A stretch of DNA of 20,343 bases from a virus: positions 1-20,343 of the IMG/VR virus record IMGVR_UViG_3300043411_001243; one strand, 5' to 3'. Below the pieces are notes generated by a model. The model worked only from the letters and a program-made list of their open reading frames with translations, ran no database searches and had not been told where the DNA came from. Of this stretch, positions 7,944-15,274 are shown piece after piece (position 1 is the stretch's first letter; the number at the start of each line of letters is the position of its first letter). A program made the translations under genes and the position numbers.

Positions 7944-8856
7944 TTGCGTCCTCCTCCTCGCCCTCGGGGGCGTTGTCGGGCTTCTTCCGGTGGCTGATGT
8001 TCAGGATGTGCTCGTAGTTCGAGCCGTCATCCATGGCGGCGCAGACGGCGAGGAAGTCGCAGTCCCAGTCGCAGGTGCTGGTCGGGTTCGGGTAGAACAG
8101 CTTGTCGTACTCGTATCGGTCGGAAGTGCCCCTCTCCTCCCAGTATTGCATCAGCTCGACCATCGTGTCAACCTGTGCCTGGGTGCGGATGTAGTGGTGG
8201 CGGAGCATCTGCGTGTTGATGAACGCCTCGGACCGCTGGTAGAACGGGGGCTTGGCCCGGGCCGTGCGCTTCACCTTGCGGAGCTGCGTGGTGCGGAACA
8301 GGTCGGGCTCCAGGTCGTAGCCCATCTTCAGCATGAGCCCGTACGTGAGGCCCTGGCCGGAGTGGATGAGGGCGTTCTGGAACTTGCCGACGGTCTTGGT
8401 GTCGTCGATGATGATGAGGTCGTTGAGGGTGTTACGCACGACGAGGTCGGGCTTGCCGGTGAGGATCACGTCGTCACCGTGGAACGTGCCGAGGTGCAGC
8501 TCCAGGTTCTCCTCGCAGAGCAGGACCTCCTCGTTGGCGTCGGCGGCGGTGGTGGTGAGCCACTCCTCCCAGCCTTCGACCATGATGCGGGCCAGCTCGT
8601 AGACCTCCATCCACTCCGGCGACCAGGTGCCGGCGGTGACCTTGGCCTCGATGGCGGCCTTCATCTCGTCCTTCCACGAGCGGCCGGTGTAGTACGCCTC
8701 GACGGCGGTGTGGACGACGGTGCCGATGTCTCGGGCGCCCTTCGTCTGGTCGGGGTTGCGGGCCAGCTCCAGGCCCCGGACGTACTCCATCTCGAATGCT
8801 CGCCGGCAGCGCCGGAACTTGCTGATTGCGGACTGTCGGATGCGGCGTTCGGTCAT
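7936..8856 (-). CDS. PD-(D/E)XK nuclease with predicted 4Fe-4S cluster (Cas4/RecB type)
   Basis: 306 residues, ATG at 8856 (ATGA overlap upstream). The RecB-family blocks are present: SAISKFRRCRRAF near the N-terminus, GTVVH with His49, GKPD with Asp137, the catalytic DDTK (151-154) in place of the common DxK, and a Gln168 region helix. Cys17 together with C262, C266 and C272 (C-x3-C-x5-C) reproduces the split Cys arrangement that holds a 4Fe-4S cluster in Cas4 and AddB nucleases. It probably resects DNA ends to give ssDNA for the Sak4-like protein encoded next. The tail is acidic (GEEEDASE). There are no CRISPR genes nearby, so a Cas4 adaptation role is unlikely. Confidence 0.88.
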   Translation of the reverse strand: MTERRIRQSAISKFRRCRRAFEMEYVRGLELARNPDQTKGARDIGTVVHTAVEAYYTGRSWKDEMKAAIEAKVTAGTWSPEWMEVYELARIMVEGWEEWLTTTAADANEEVLLCEENLELHLGTFHGDDVILTGKPDLVVRNTLNDLIIIDDTKTVGKFQNALIHSGQGLTYGLMLKMGYDLEPDLFRTTQLRKVKRTARAKPPFYQRSEAFINTQMLRHHYIRTQAQVDTMVELMQYWEERGTSDRYEYDKLFYPNPTSTCDWDCDFLAVCAAMDDGSNYEHILNISHRKKPDNAPEGEEEDASE

Positions 8857-9185
8857 CGCTTCTTTCCTAGGTCGGGGCGGCCGCCCCGGTTGCGGTACTG
8901 GCGCTTCGGCTTGCGGTAGAAGAACGGGTGCATCTTGAGCGGGTCACGCTCCTCACCGTCGAGCGGCGGGTAGATGCCGGTGTAGCTGCGGAACCGGACG
9001 TACTCGGCCCACGCCCGCCGGCTCTCGTCACAGGGCACCTCGCCCCGCTTCGAGTGCCGGCGGTAGTCCCGCACGGTGCCGTCGCACGGCATGACGTCGT
9101 CGGTCTTCGGCGGCTTCGGCGGGTTCTTGCGGGGCCGGCCCGTTCGCCCACCAGGCGCACGCCCTCGGGGCGATGGGCCGGTCAC
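8853..9185 (-). CDS. Basic small protein of the actinobacterial Cys/YRRH type
   Basis: 110 residues from a GTG at 9185 (GTGA with the SNF2 stop), ending in ATGA with the nuclease gene. The core PCDGTVRDYRRHSKRGEVPCDESRRAWAEY (33-62) matches the common actinobacterial and actinophage pattern C-GT-x-YRRH-x-RxGE-x-C-x2-(C)-R. Here the usual final Cys is Ser, which leaves two Cys. Both ends are very basic (GRPRKNPPKPPK and RKPKRQYRNRGGR), suggesting nucleic acid contact. The function of the family is not established. Confidence 0.75.
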   Translation of the reverse strand: MTGPSPRGRAPGGRTGRPRKNPPKPPKTDDVMPCDGTVRDYRRHSKRGEVPCDESRRAWAEYVRFRSYTGIYPPLDGEERDPLKMHPFFYRKPKRQYRNRGGRPDLGKKR

Positions 9186-10933
9186 GACAGCAGCTCCCGC
9201 AGGCGGGCCTTGTCCCGGGTCACGGACTCCAGGGTCTCCTCCTTCTCGACGAGCGTGGCGTAGACCGCCTCGTCGATCGTGCCCTGCGACACGACGTCGA
9301 TGATGAGCACCGAGCTGGCCTCCTGGCCGATGCGGTGGATGCGGTCCTCGGCCTGCTTGGACTGCACGAGGGACCACGGCCGCTGCAGGAACACGGCCGT
9401 GCTGGCCCGGGTGAGGGTGATGCCCTCGGAGCCGGCGCCGAACGTGCAGAGGGCGATGCGGACCGTGCCCTCCTGGAACAGGCGCACGTTGTTCGCCCGC
9501 TCCTCGGAGGACTCGGTGCCGGTGATCCGCACGATGGTGTGCTTCTTCTCCAGCTCGGCCTCGCACAGGTCGATGAGCTTGCGGCTGGCGGCGAACACGA
9601 CGATGGGCTCGTCGGTCTCGTCGAGGATGTCCTTCAGGGCGGCGAGCTTGTTCGACGGCGTGCCGAGCGCCACGACGTCGGCGTAGCGCCGCACCTCGCC
9701 GGTCTCGGGGTCGGTGACCTCCCGCTCCTCCAGGATCGGGGTGGCGCTGGCGATCTGCGAGAGCCGGCCGGCCTTGGTGAGTGGGTCGCCGGCGATGAGG
9801 AGCGTGTCGTCGATCGTGGCGATCAGCTCCTTCTTCATCGACTTGTAGGCGGCGGCCTGCTTCGGGGTCAGCTCGACAGTGCGGCGCTCGTAGCGCTTGG
9901 CCGGCAGGTCGGGGAGGACCTCTGCCTTCGTGCGGCGCAGCAGGTAGTGGTCGACGAACCGGAACAGCTCGTCCTTGGTCGAGGCGTTCCAGCCGATCGG
10001 CACGAAGCCCCAGTCGGCCATGTAGCCGTTGACGTAGCGGGACACGAAGTCGGACCGGGACGGCCACACCTCGGGGTCGAGGAAGTGGAGCAGCGACCAC
10101 AGGTCGACGTGGGCGTTCACGATCGGCGTGCCGGTGAGCGCCCATCGGTGGTCGGCGTTCCGGCTCACGTACCACAGGGCCCGGGTCTGCTTGGCCGTGG
10201 GGTCCTTGGCCCGGTGCGCCTCGTCTGCGATGACGACGCCGATGCGGCGGGCGTTCAGCTCCTTGTCGGTGCGCTCCTCGGCGGAGAGCGCCGTCGAGCC
10301 GAACCCAGCGAGGCGGGAGTGCGAGCGGAGCAGGTCCCAGTTGATGACGAACAGCGTGGAGGGCGGCGCCTGGGCGATGAGCTTGCGGCGCTTGTCGGCC
10401 GAGCCGTCGATGACGACGACCGACTCCCACGCCGGCGCCCACTTGCGGGCCTCCTCGGCCCACTTGAACTTCATCGAGCCGGTGGTGACCACGAGCGCAT
10501 CGGTGCTGCGCCCGAGGGCGTTGAGTGCAGCGAGCGCCTGCACGGTCTTGCCGGTGCCCATGTCGTCCCCGAGCAGGGCGTGGCCGGCGTAGAGCCAGTT
10601 CGCCCCGGTCTTCTGGTAGCCGAACAGCGGGCCGCCGGCGCCGACGGGTGCCGTGCGGATGAGCTGCCGGCGAACCTCGTCGAGGATCTGCTGCTCGCCC
10701 CAGGCCCGCACGGCGGGGCCGTAGCTGAGGCGCTGGCCGAAGACGTTGCGGAGCACGACGGCGTGGTAGAGCGTGGCGGGGCACGTCCACTGCACGGCGC
10801 CCGCTCGGGGGTCGAGCTTGCCGGCACGGGTGCCGGGCACGAGCTTACACAGCTCGGTGTCCCGGGGCCCGGCGCCGACGACGAACGTGTCGAAGGAGTC
10901 GTTCTTGAAGGTGAGGTAGACGGTGTCGCTCAC
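9182..10933 (-). CDS. SNF2-family DEAH helicase/translocase
   Basis: 583 residues from a GTG at 10933, overlapping the resolvase stop by GTGA. The frame is open further upstream, but that part lies inside the resolvase gene. The motifs are in order: FGYQKTGANWL (104-114), motif I DDMGTGKT (123-130), DEAH (237-240), LTGTP (267-271), GSEGITL (501-507) and motif VI QAEDRIHRIGQ (527-537). The RIHRIGQ ending is diagnostic of SNF2 proteins, which translocate on dsDNA and move proteins or remodel forks. Phage members usually sit in replication modules. Residues 1-95 are a phage-specific N-terminal region. Confidence 0.93.
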   Translation of the reverse strand: MSDTVYLTFKNDSFDTFVVGAGPRDTELCKLVPGTRAGKLDPRAGAVQWTCPATLYHAVVLRNVFGQRLSYGPAVRAWGEQQILDEVRRQLIRTAPVGAGGPLFGYQKTGANWLYAGHALLGDDMGTGKTVQALAALNALGRSTDALVVTTGSMKFKWAEEARKWAPAWESVVVIDGSADKRRKLIAQAPPSTLFVINWDLLRSHSRLAGFGSTALSAEERTDKELNARRIGVVIADEAHRAKDPTAKQTRALWYVSRNADHRWALTGTPIVNAHVDLWSLLHFLDPEVWPSRSDFVSRYVNGYMADWGFVPIGWNASTKDELFRFVDHYLLRRTKAEVLPDLPAKRYERRTVELTPKQAAAYKSMKKELIATIDDTLLIAGDPLTKAGRLSQIASATPILEEREVTDPETGEVRRYADVVALGTPSNKLAALKDILDETDEPIVVFAASRKLIDLCEAELEKKHTIVRITGTESSEERANNVRLFQEGTVRIALCTFGAGSEGITLTRASTAVFLQRPWSLVQSKQAEDRIHRIGQEASSVLIIDVVSQGTIDEAVYATLVEKEETLESVTRDKARLRELLS

Positions 10934-11406
10934 GCCAGGGCCTTCAGGTGGTCGAGCACGTGCGGGTTGCGGTCCCGGACGGCGAGGTAGGTGAGCAGGT
11001 GCCGGAAGGCGTCGTTGCTGTGGCCGCCGGCGGACGAGGTGTACCAGCCGAAGTGCCGGAGCTTCGGGTTCGTGGCGAAGCTCTTGGCGGTGCTCGGCGT
11101 CTGGAGCACGAACGGCACACCGTGCTGGTGCGTCCACGCTTCGAGGTAGCCGATGACCCGCATGGCGTCCGGCTGCTGGGTGAGCTGGGCCGTCTTGGCG
11201 GTGACGAGGAAGTCCTCGCAGATGATGGCCTTGAACGGGTAGCCTCGCTCGACGAACGCACCGAACCAGTCGTAGAACCCGAACCGGCCGCCGGGCACCT
11301 CGCCGCCGACGGAGGCGCCGGCCACCGTCGGGTCGTCGCCGGCGCACCAGGCCACGCCAGTGATGCCGCCGGGGTCGATGGCGAGGGTGATGGCGGGCTC
11401 AGTCAC
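10930..11406 (-). CDS. RuvC-like Holliday junction resolvase (RNase H fold)
   Basis: 158 residues if started at the GTG at 11406, with a TTG at 11415 as an alternative. The first strand carries AIDPGGITGVAW with Asp11, the second acidic site is ICED (E64, D65), and the C-terminal helix has HSNDAFRH with His129 and Asp132. This is the D-E-HxxD metal-site layout of RuvC. Length fits RuvC (about 160-170). It would cut branched DNA made by phage recombination and replication before packaging. It overlaps the upstream 69-residue gene by 8 bp and the SNF2 gene by 4 bp. Confidence 0.82.
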   Translation of the reverse strand: MTEPAITLAIDPGGITGVAWCAGDDPTVAGASVGGEVPGGRFGFYDWFGAFVERGYPFKAIICEDFLVTAKTAQLTQQPDAMRVIGYLEAWTHQHGVPFVLQTPSTAKSFATNPKLRHFGWYTSSAGGHSNDAFRHLLTYLAVRDRNPHVLDHLKALA

Positions 11407-11608
11407 GGGACGCAAGGTCGTCCTTGGCGAGGTGCGCCAGGTAGTGCTCGGACGTGAGCCGGTCGAGGAACTGGCGCACGTCGAGCAGGAGGTCGGTGAC
11501 CGCCGGCGGCGTGTAGCCGTGGATCTTCCGGGCCTTCACGATCAGCGAGTCGCAGTTGGCGATGAGCTGGCGCAGCTCGGACTGGGGGGTGATGCCGAGG
11601 TCGGTCAT
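11399..11608 (-). CDS. Hypothetical helical protein
   Basis: 69 residues from the ATG at 11608, chosen because GGAGGA lies six bases upstream (11615-11620). A longer in-frame option from a GTG at 11686 would give a GTGA junction with the polymerase stop, but its extra codons use A/T third positions unlike the neighbours. The protein looks all-helical (ELRQLIANCDSLIVKARKI, VTDLLLDVRQFLDRL). No family recognised. Confidence 0.7.
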   Translation of the reverse strand: MTDLGITPQSELRQLIANCDSLIVKARKIHGYTPPAVTDLLLDVRQFLDRLTSEHYLAHLAKDDLASRD

Positions 11609-11682
11609 GCGTGGTCCTCCGGTTGGATGTTGTGCTTGATGGTCTTGTGGCACCGCCCGGTGCCGAGTTCTCGGGCAATCTC
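11605..11682 (-). other. In-frame coding-like tail after the polymerase stop codon
   Basis: Directly after the polymerase TGA the same frame stays open for 25 codons and then stops in an ATGA overlap with the ATG at 11608. The peptide would begin EIARELGTGRCHKTIKHN, which looks like a short HTH-type helix pair. Twenty of 25 third positions are G or C, against roughly half in the alternative frame. One change (TGA to CGA or TGG) would fuse it to the polymerase. It may be a lost C-terminal tail, a readthrough extension or a sequencing error. No separate start codon of the usual kind exists for it. Confidence 0.45.
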
Positions 11683-13524
11683 TCACAGCAACTCCTCCGG
11701 CATGTAGGGGACGCCCCAGGAATCGAACGGGCCCTTCAACTCCGTGCTGATGGGGACGGAGAGTTCGTGGTCTTCCATGAGGGAGGCGGCCTCTCGTGCC
11801 GCATACTCCCCATCATGCCCCATCGGGAACTGAAACACAAGCTCGTCGTGGACGGGGAGCACGATGTTGTCGGCCAGGCCGACCTGATCGAGGCGGATGA
11901 TGGCGTCCTTCAGGACGTCCGCACCCGAGCCCTGCATCAGCCCGTTCACGCACTTGTACAGCTCGTCGTCGTTCGGGACGGAGAACCGCCGGCCGGACTT
12001 GGTGAGCACGTAGCGCAGGCCCTCGGTGGCTCCCCGCTGGCGGGCAACGGTGGCCGGACCGCCGGGGTAGCTGCCGCCGATGGCGTGGTCGCCGGTCAGC
12101 TCCCGCACGTTCGGGAAGGACTCGAACAGGCGCATGATGAACGCCCTCGTGTCCTCGTGGCTGAGACCCGAGGTCTTCGCCAGCTTGTCGATGCCGGCGC
12201 CGTAGAGGAACGCCAGCATGTTCACCTTCGTGAGCGTGCGGCGGTCGTCGGACTTCGTGATGGTCGGGTCGCCGTAGATGATGCGGGCCGTGTAGGTGTA
12301 CAGGTCCTCGCCGGCGGCGAGAGCGGCGAGCATGCCGGGGTCCCGGCTGTAGTGGGCGAACAGCCGGGCCTCCTGGCTGTTGTAGTCCACGGTCCAGATG
12401 CTGTTGCCGTCGTCGGGCAGGATGCAGCGGCGGATCATCCAGGCGCCGTCGTCCCGGGCGGGAAGCGTCTGCATGGGCGGACCGGTGATGGAGTCCCGAC
12501 CCGTGCGGGCCTGGAGCACACGGATGCTGTGGTGGACCCGCCCGTCGGCGTCGGCCCGGTCGAGGAACGGATCGAGGTAGGCGGAGATCCACTTCGTGAT
12601 GCGGCGGTAGCGCAGCAGCGGCACCGCCACCGGGCCGAAGCTCGGGTGCTGGGAGAGCTGGGCGAGGATCACCTTGTCGAGCTTGGCTGCGCCCGTGGGC
12701 GTGAACTCGTCGGGCTCCCAGTCGAGCCCTTCCAGCACGGCGGACACCTGCTGGTTCGAGCGGGGGTTCTCGACGCCGGCGGCTTCGAGCTGGTCGGCCA
12801 GGCGCACGGCCTCGTGGGTCCACGAGGTGCGGAGGTCGGCGGCCCAGTCCCGGTCGATGCGAAGGCCCCGCTTCTCGCCCCGGTAGTGGATGGCACGGAC
12901 CGCCATCTCCCGCTCGTAGAGCGGGGTGAGGCCGGCCTGGTGCAGCTCTGCGAAGATGAGCTGGGCGCAGCGGAACGTGAGGATGGTGTCCATGACGGCG
13001 TACACCCAGTACGCCGGCTCTCGGGTGTCGATCAGCGCCCAGTAGGTCTGGCCGCCGTAGCCCAGCTCCTTCGCCCGGGCCTTCAGCTCGGACTGTCCGG
13101 CGTACGCCTGCGGGCCGAAGTAGCTGGCGGCCATCGTCTTCAGGGCGTGCGAGGCGTGTGGGGTCACGAGGTGGTGGGCGAGCATCGTGTCGTGGACGTC
13201 GACCCAGCGGGGCACGGGGTAGCCGTCGCCCTCCAGGGCGTGCATGTCGAAGGCGCTGTTGTGCATGATGATCGGGTTGCGTCGCTCGACGAGGAGCTGC
13301 AGCGCTTCCTCGATGGCGCCCCGCCACCGCTCGGTGTCGAGTGCCCAGCCCTCGTCGCCGGTGCCGAACTGCACGAGGCGCACGAACCGGGGCGTCCACC
13401 ACTCCAGGCCGGTGGTCTCGGTGTCGATGGACACCGGTCCCGTGCCGAGCTGGTGGACCCACTCGATGAACGCCGTGGCCTCGGCCAGGGTGTCCACGTA
13501 GTGGAGTCGTGCGTCTGCTAGCAT
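11683..13524 (-). CDS. polA: DNA polymerase, family A, with 3'-5' exonuclease
   Basis: 613 residues, ATG at 13524 with a good upstream GAGGAAGGG. The 3'-5' proofreading domain is intact: SIDTET (D34, E36), NSAFD (D93) and Y175-x3-D179. The polymerase domain has motif A WTVDYNSQEARLFAH (Asp380), motif B RTLTKVNMLAFLYG (R429, K433, Y441) and motif C VHDE (558-561). The position equal to E. coli Phe762 (K+4 in motif B) is Leu437. There is no 5'-3' exonuclease domain, normal for phage enzymes. It is the replicative polymerase of this phage by content, downstream of a dNMP kinase and upstream of the resolvase and helicase genes. Its first 7 bp overlap the zinc-ribbon gene. Confidence 0.97.
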   Translation of the reverse strand: MLADARLHYVDTLAEATAFIEWVHQLGTGPVSIDTETTGLEWWTPRFVRLVQFGTGDEGWALDTERWRGAIEEALQLLVERRNPIIMHNSAFDMHALEGDGYPVPRWVDVHDTMLAHHLVTPHASHALKTMAASYFGPQAYAGQSELKARAKELGYGGQTYWALIDTREPAYWVYAVMDTILTFRCAQLIFAELHQAGLTPLYEREMAVRAIHYRGEKRGLRIDRDWAADLRTSWTHEAVRLADQLEAAGVENPRSNQQVSAVLEGLDWEPDEFTPTGAAKLDKVILAQLSQHPSFGPVAVPLLRYRRITKWISAYLDPFLDRADADGRVHHSIRVLQARTGRDSITGPPMQTLPARDDGAWMIRRCILPDDGNSIWTVDYNSQEARLFAHYSRDPGMLAALAAGEDLYTYTARIIYGDPTITKSDDRRTLTKVNMLAFLYGAGIDKLAKTSGLSHEDTRAFIMRLFESFPNVRELTGDHAIGGSYPGGPATVARQRGATEGLRYVLTKSGRRFSVPNDDELYKCVNGLMQGSGADVLKDAIIRLDQVGLADNIVLPVHDELVFQFPMGHDGEYAAREAASLMEDHELSVPISTELKGPFDSWGVPYMPEELL

Positions 13525-13766
13525 GCCTCGCCCTTCCTCAGGCCCTTCTGCAGGGTCCTCTTACGTTCCCGCTCTCGGCGGTTGTACTCGTCACGGCCGC
13601 CGATCTTGGCGATGTGCCGGTCCTTGGCTGCTCGGGCACGTTCGGGGTCATGATAGCTCCGGACGATGCTCTTGCGGCACTCCTTGCAGTAGCCGTCCCG
13701 CCGGCCCTTGCTCCAGTAGAAGCCGGCCGGCGGGAACAGCCCCGTGCACCGAGGGCAGCGGGTCAT
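13518..13766 (-). CDS. Zinc-ribbon protein (Endonuclease VII N-terminal-like)
   Basis: 82 residues, ATG at 13766 in an ATGA overlap with the kinase stop. MTRCPRC (C4, C7) and YCKEC (C27, C30), with F16 and DG between, follow the C-x2-C ... F ... DG ... C-x2-C pattern seen in front of HNH/Endonuclease VII domains, but no HNH follows. The remainder is a highly charged helix (GGRDEYNRRERERKRTLQK). It could be a stand-alone nucleic-acid-binding zinc ribbon or a truncated nuclease. It immediately precedes the polymerase and ends in TAG, unlike the usual TGA here. Confidence 0.75.
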   Translation of the reverse strand: MTRCPRCTGLFPPAGFYWSKGRRDGYCKECRKSIVRSYHDPERARAAKDRHIAKIGGRDEYNRRERERKRTLQKGLRKGEAC

Positions 13767-14332
13767 CGGTTCTGGAGGTAGCCCTCGACGTTGTCGAGCA
13801 GGTCCTCGACCGTGCCGGAGTTGTTGAACCCGACGGTGAACAGGTGCCGCTGGAGGATGCCGTTGATGCTCTCGGCCTCCTCGTCGTTCGCCGGCCCGAA
13901 GCCCCTGCGGGTGACGTACCACACCTCACCGCCGAAGCGGAGGATGCGGGCGGCCTCGTTCGGGTAGCGGACGTCGGTGATGACGAGCGGGGCGTGGTCG
14001 TCCGGCAGAGCGTCGGGCAGCACGGCGTCGACCCAGGTGTTCGGGCCGAGCACGTCCCGCACGCCCTTGCCGAGCGCCACCAGGAACCGGCGGATCTCAG
14101 GGAACTCGTCCTTGGCCTTCTCGTAGCCGTGCGAGGCGAGGGCCTCGGAGTAGCGGATGTGGGTGATGAAGTCCTCGTCGGACACCCACGGGTCCAGGTC
14201 CTCGGCCAGCAGGCGCAGCTTGTCTGCGAACGCCTGGCGCTCGTAGCCGTGCCGCTCGGCCAGGTAGGCGCCGACTGTGTCCTTGCCGGTGCGGGCGAAG
14301 CCGCACAGGCCGATGATGCGGGGGCCCGTCAC
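13763..14332 (-). CDS. Deoxynucleoside monophosphate kinase-like protein
   Basis: 189 residues from a GTG at 14332 (GTGA with the DUF4406 stop). The P-loop is GFARTGKDT (11-19), the K-D-T form typical of phage dNMP kinases of the T4 gene 1 type. A second block, VITDVRYPNEAARI (117-130), matches the conserved DVRxxNE segment of that family. It should phosphorylate dNMPs to dNDPs and so supply the polymerase. It is followed directly by the zinc-ribbon and polymerase genes. Confidence 0.85.
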   Translation of the reverse strand: MTGPRIIGLCGFARTGKDTVGAYLAERHGYERQAFADKLRLLAEDLDPWVSDEDFITHIRYSEALASHGYEKAKDEFPEIRRFLVALGKGVRDVLGPNTWVDAVLPDALPDDHAPLVITDVRYPNEAARILRFGGEVWYVTRRGFGPANDEEAESINGILQRHLFTVGFNNSGTVEDLLDNVEGYLQNR

Positions 14333-14832
14333 TGTTCCCCCCTCGGCCGGCGCTCGCCGTCCTGCCACAGCTCGGACGGGTCCGGGGCGGCGAACTCGGA
14401 CACGAGCAGGTGCGGGGGGAAGGCGTAGTCGGGGACGGTGATCGGCCACAGCTCGTGGTGGAAGCCGTTGGCCCGGTCCGGCGGGTAGTACAGGCGGACG
14501 TGCTTGCCGACCGCCCACGCCAGGTGCGCCTCGGCCCGGGCGCCGGTGCTGCGCTCCCAGCCGGGGAGCAGGACCACGCCCTCGCACAGCGGGGAGAGGA
14601 TCGTGGAGCAGCAGTCGGCCAGGGCCGCCGGCAGGTTGAACTTCAGGGCCAGCAGCTCGGCGTCGGTGCCGGCCAGGTCGTCGAACACCTCGCCGTAGAT
14701 CACCTCGTCCGCCTCGTGCGGAGAGCAGACGTGGAGGCCCCGCTTCCGCAGGTCCTGGGCGGCCTGGCGGAAGACGGGGAAGTTGAAGCCGGGGAGCCCC
14801 CTCATGGGGCCGGCGAGGTAGACGTAGCTCAC
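14329..14832 (-). CDS. DUF4406 / nucleoside deoxyribosyltransferase-like protein
   Basis: 167 residues from a GTG at 14832. The start YLAGPMRGLPGFN (5-17), then AAQDLRKRGLHVCSPHE, then GVVLLPGWERSTGARAE (85-101) and AVGKHV are the characteristic blocks of DUF4406, a relative of nucleoside 2-deoxyribosyltransferases. The GAxAE segment provides the possible catalytic Glu101. A role in nucleotide or nucleoside metabolism is likely, and the dNMP kinase next door supports this. The C-terminal 50 residues are extra to the core domain. Substrate unknown. Confidence 0.83.
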   Translation of the reverse strand: MSYVYLAGPMRGLPGFNFPVFRQAAQDLRKRGLHVCSPHEADEVIYGEVFDDLAGTDAELLALKFNLPAALADCCSTILSPLCEGVVLLPGWERSTGARAEAHLAWAVGKHVRLYYPPDRANGFHHELWPITVPDYAFPPHLLVSEFAAPDPSELWQDGERRPRGEQ

Positions 14833-15041
14833 AGGACCTCGATCTCGGTGCCGTCGGTGTTGACGAGGGTGCAGGCGGCGACGTCCTGGCCGGTGAGGTA
14901 GGCGAGGGCGAAGGACTCGACGGCGAGGTAGTCGAGGTCGGTGAGGGCCTGCCCATCCTCCCGGCCGAACTGGGCGTCGAGGCCGACGAAGGCGCCGTAC
15001 TGGTCGGTCTTGGGGTCGAGGGTGACGAGGATCTTGCTCAT
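14829..15041 (-). CDS. Hypothetical small acidic protein
   Basis: 70 residues, ATG at 15041, overlapping the WhiB stop (ATGA) and ending in GTGA with the DUF4406 gene. Starts MSKILVTLDPKTDQYGAF and ends GTEIEVL. The mix of strand-helix-strand looks like a small alpha/beta domain with an acidic surface. No family recognised. Confidence 0.72.
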   Translation of the reverse strand: MSKILVTLDPKTDQYGAFVGLDAQFGREDGQALTDLDYLAVESFALAYLTGQDVAACTLVNTDGTEIEVL

Positions 15042-15274
15042 GGCGCTAGGCCCTTCTGCCGCAGTCTGCGGCGGTCGGCGGGGCTGGTTCCGCCCCACAC
15101 TCCGTACGGTTCCCGGCGCTGGAGGGCGCCGGCGAGACACTCGAACTGTGCAGGGCACTGGAAGCAGATGCCCTTGGCTCTCTCTTGCAGGTCGTGGGTC
15201 TCCCCGAAGAAGACCGGGACCAGCTCGGGCTGGCCGGCGCAGGCCCCGACCTCATGGGGTTGGGGGGAAGGCAA
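15038..15274 (-). CDS. whiB: WhiB-family Fe-S transcriptional regulator
   Basis: 78 residues. Cys12, then C37-x2-C40-x5-C46 (GICFQCPAQFEC), gives the four ligands of the WhiB 4Fe-4S cluster. GVWGG (58-62) and the basic tail DRRRLRQ are the DNA-binding turn and C-terminus of the family. The start is a TTG, supported by a GGAGGTG seven bases upstream, and no ATG or GTG exists in frame before Cys12. WhiB proteins bind the principal sigma factor and change promoter choice; phage copies can repress host genes or block superinfection. The 5' end overlaps the upstream gene by 23 bp. A 22-bp perfect palindrome lies about 90 bp upstream of the start. WhiB marks an actinobacterial host. Confidence 0.95.
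   Translation of the reverse strand: MPSPQPHEVGACAGQPELVPVFFGETHDLQERAKGICFQCPAQFECLAGALQRREPYGVWGGTSPADRRRLRQKGLAP

Noticed and set aside
7936-8856. Cas4 of a CRISPR system
   Set aside because: Fe-S PD-(D/E)XK features fit, but the neighbours are phage recombination genes and no array or cas1/cas2 is present.
9173-10990. Long rightward open frame opposite the SNF2 gene
   Set aside because: Low-complexity Gly/Val/Asp/Leu composition typical of antisense GC-rich DNA; the leftward frame has all SNF2 motifs.
10934-11347. N-terminal extension of the SNF2 helicase
   Set aside because: The frame is open but overlaps the RuvC-like gene and is Arg/Pro-rich shadow sequence; the GTG at 10933 gives a GTGA junction.
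11609-11686. Start of the 69-residue gene at the GTG at 11686
   Set aside because: It would make a GTGA junction, but its codons have A/T-rich third positions and the ATG at 11608 has a GGAGGA in place. Not fully excluded.
11611-13521. Long rightward open frame opposite the polymerase
   Set aside because: Same mirror effect; the polymerase is unambiguous on the other strand.
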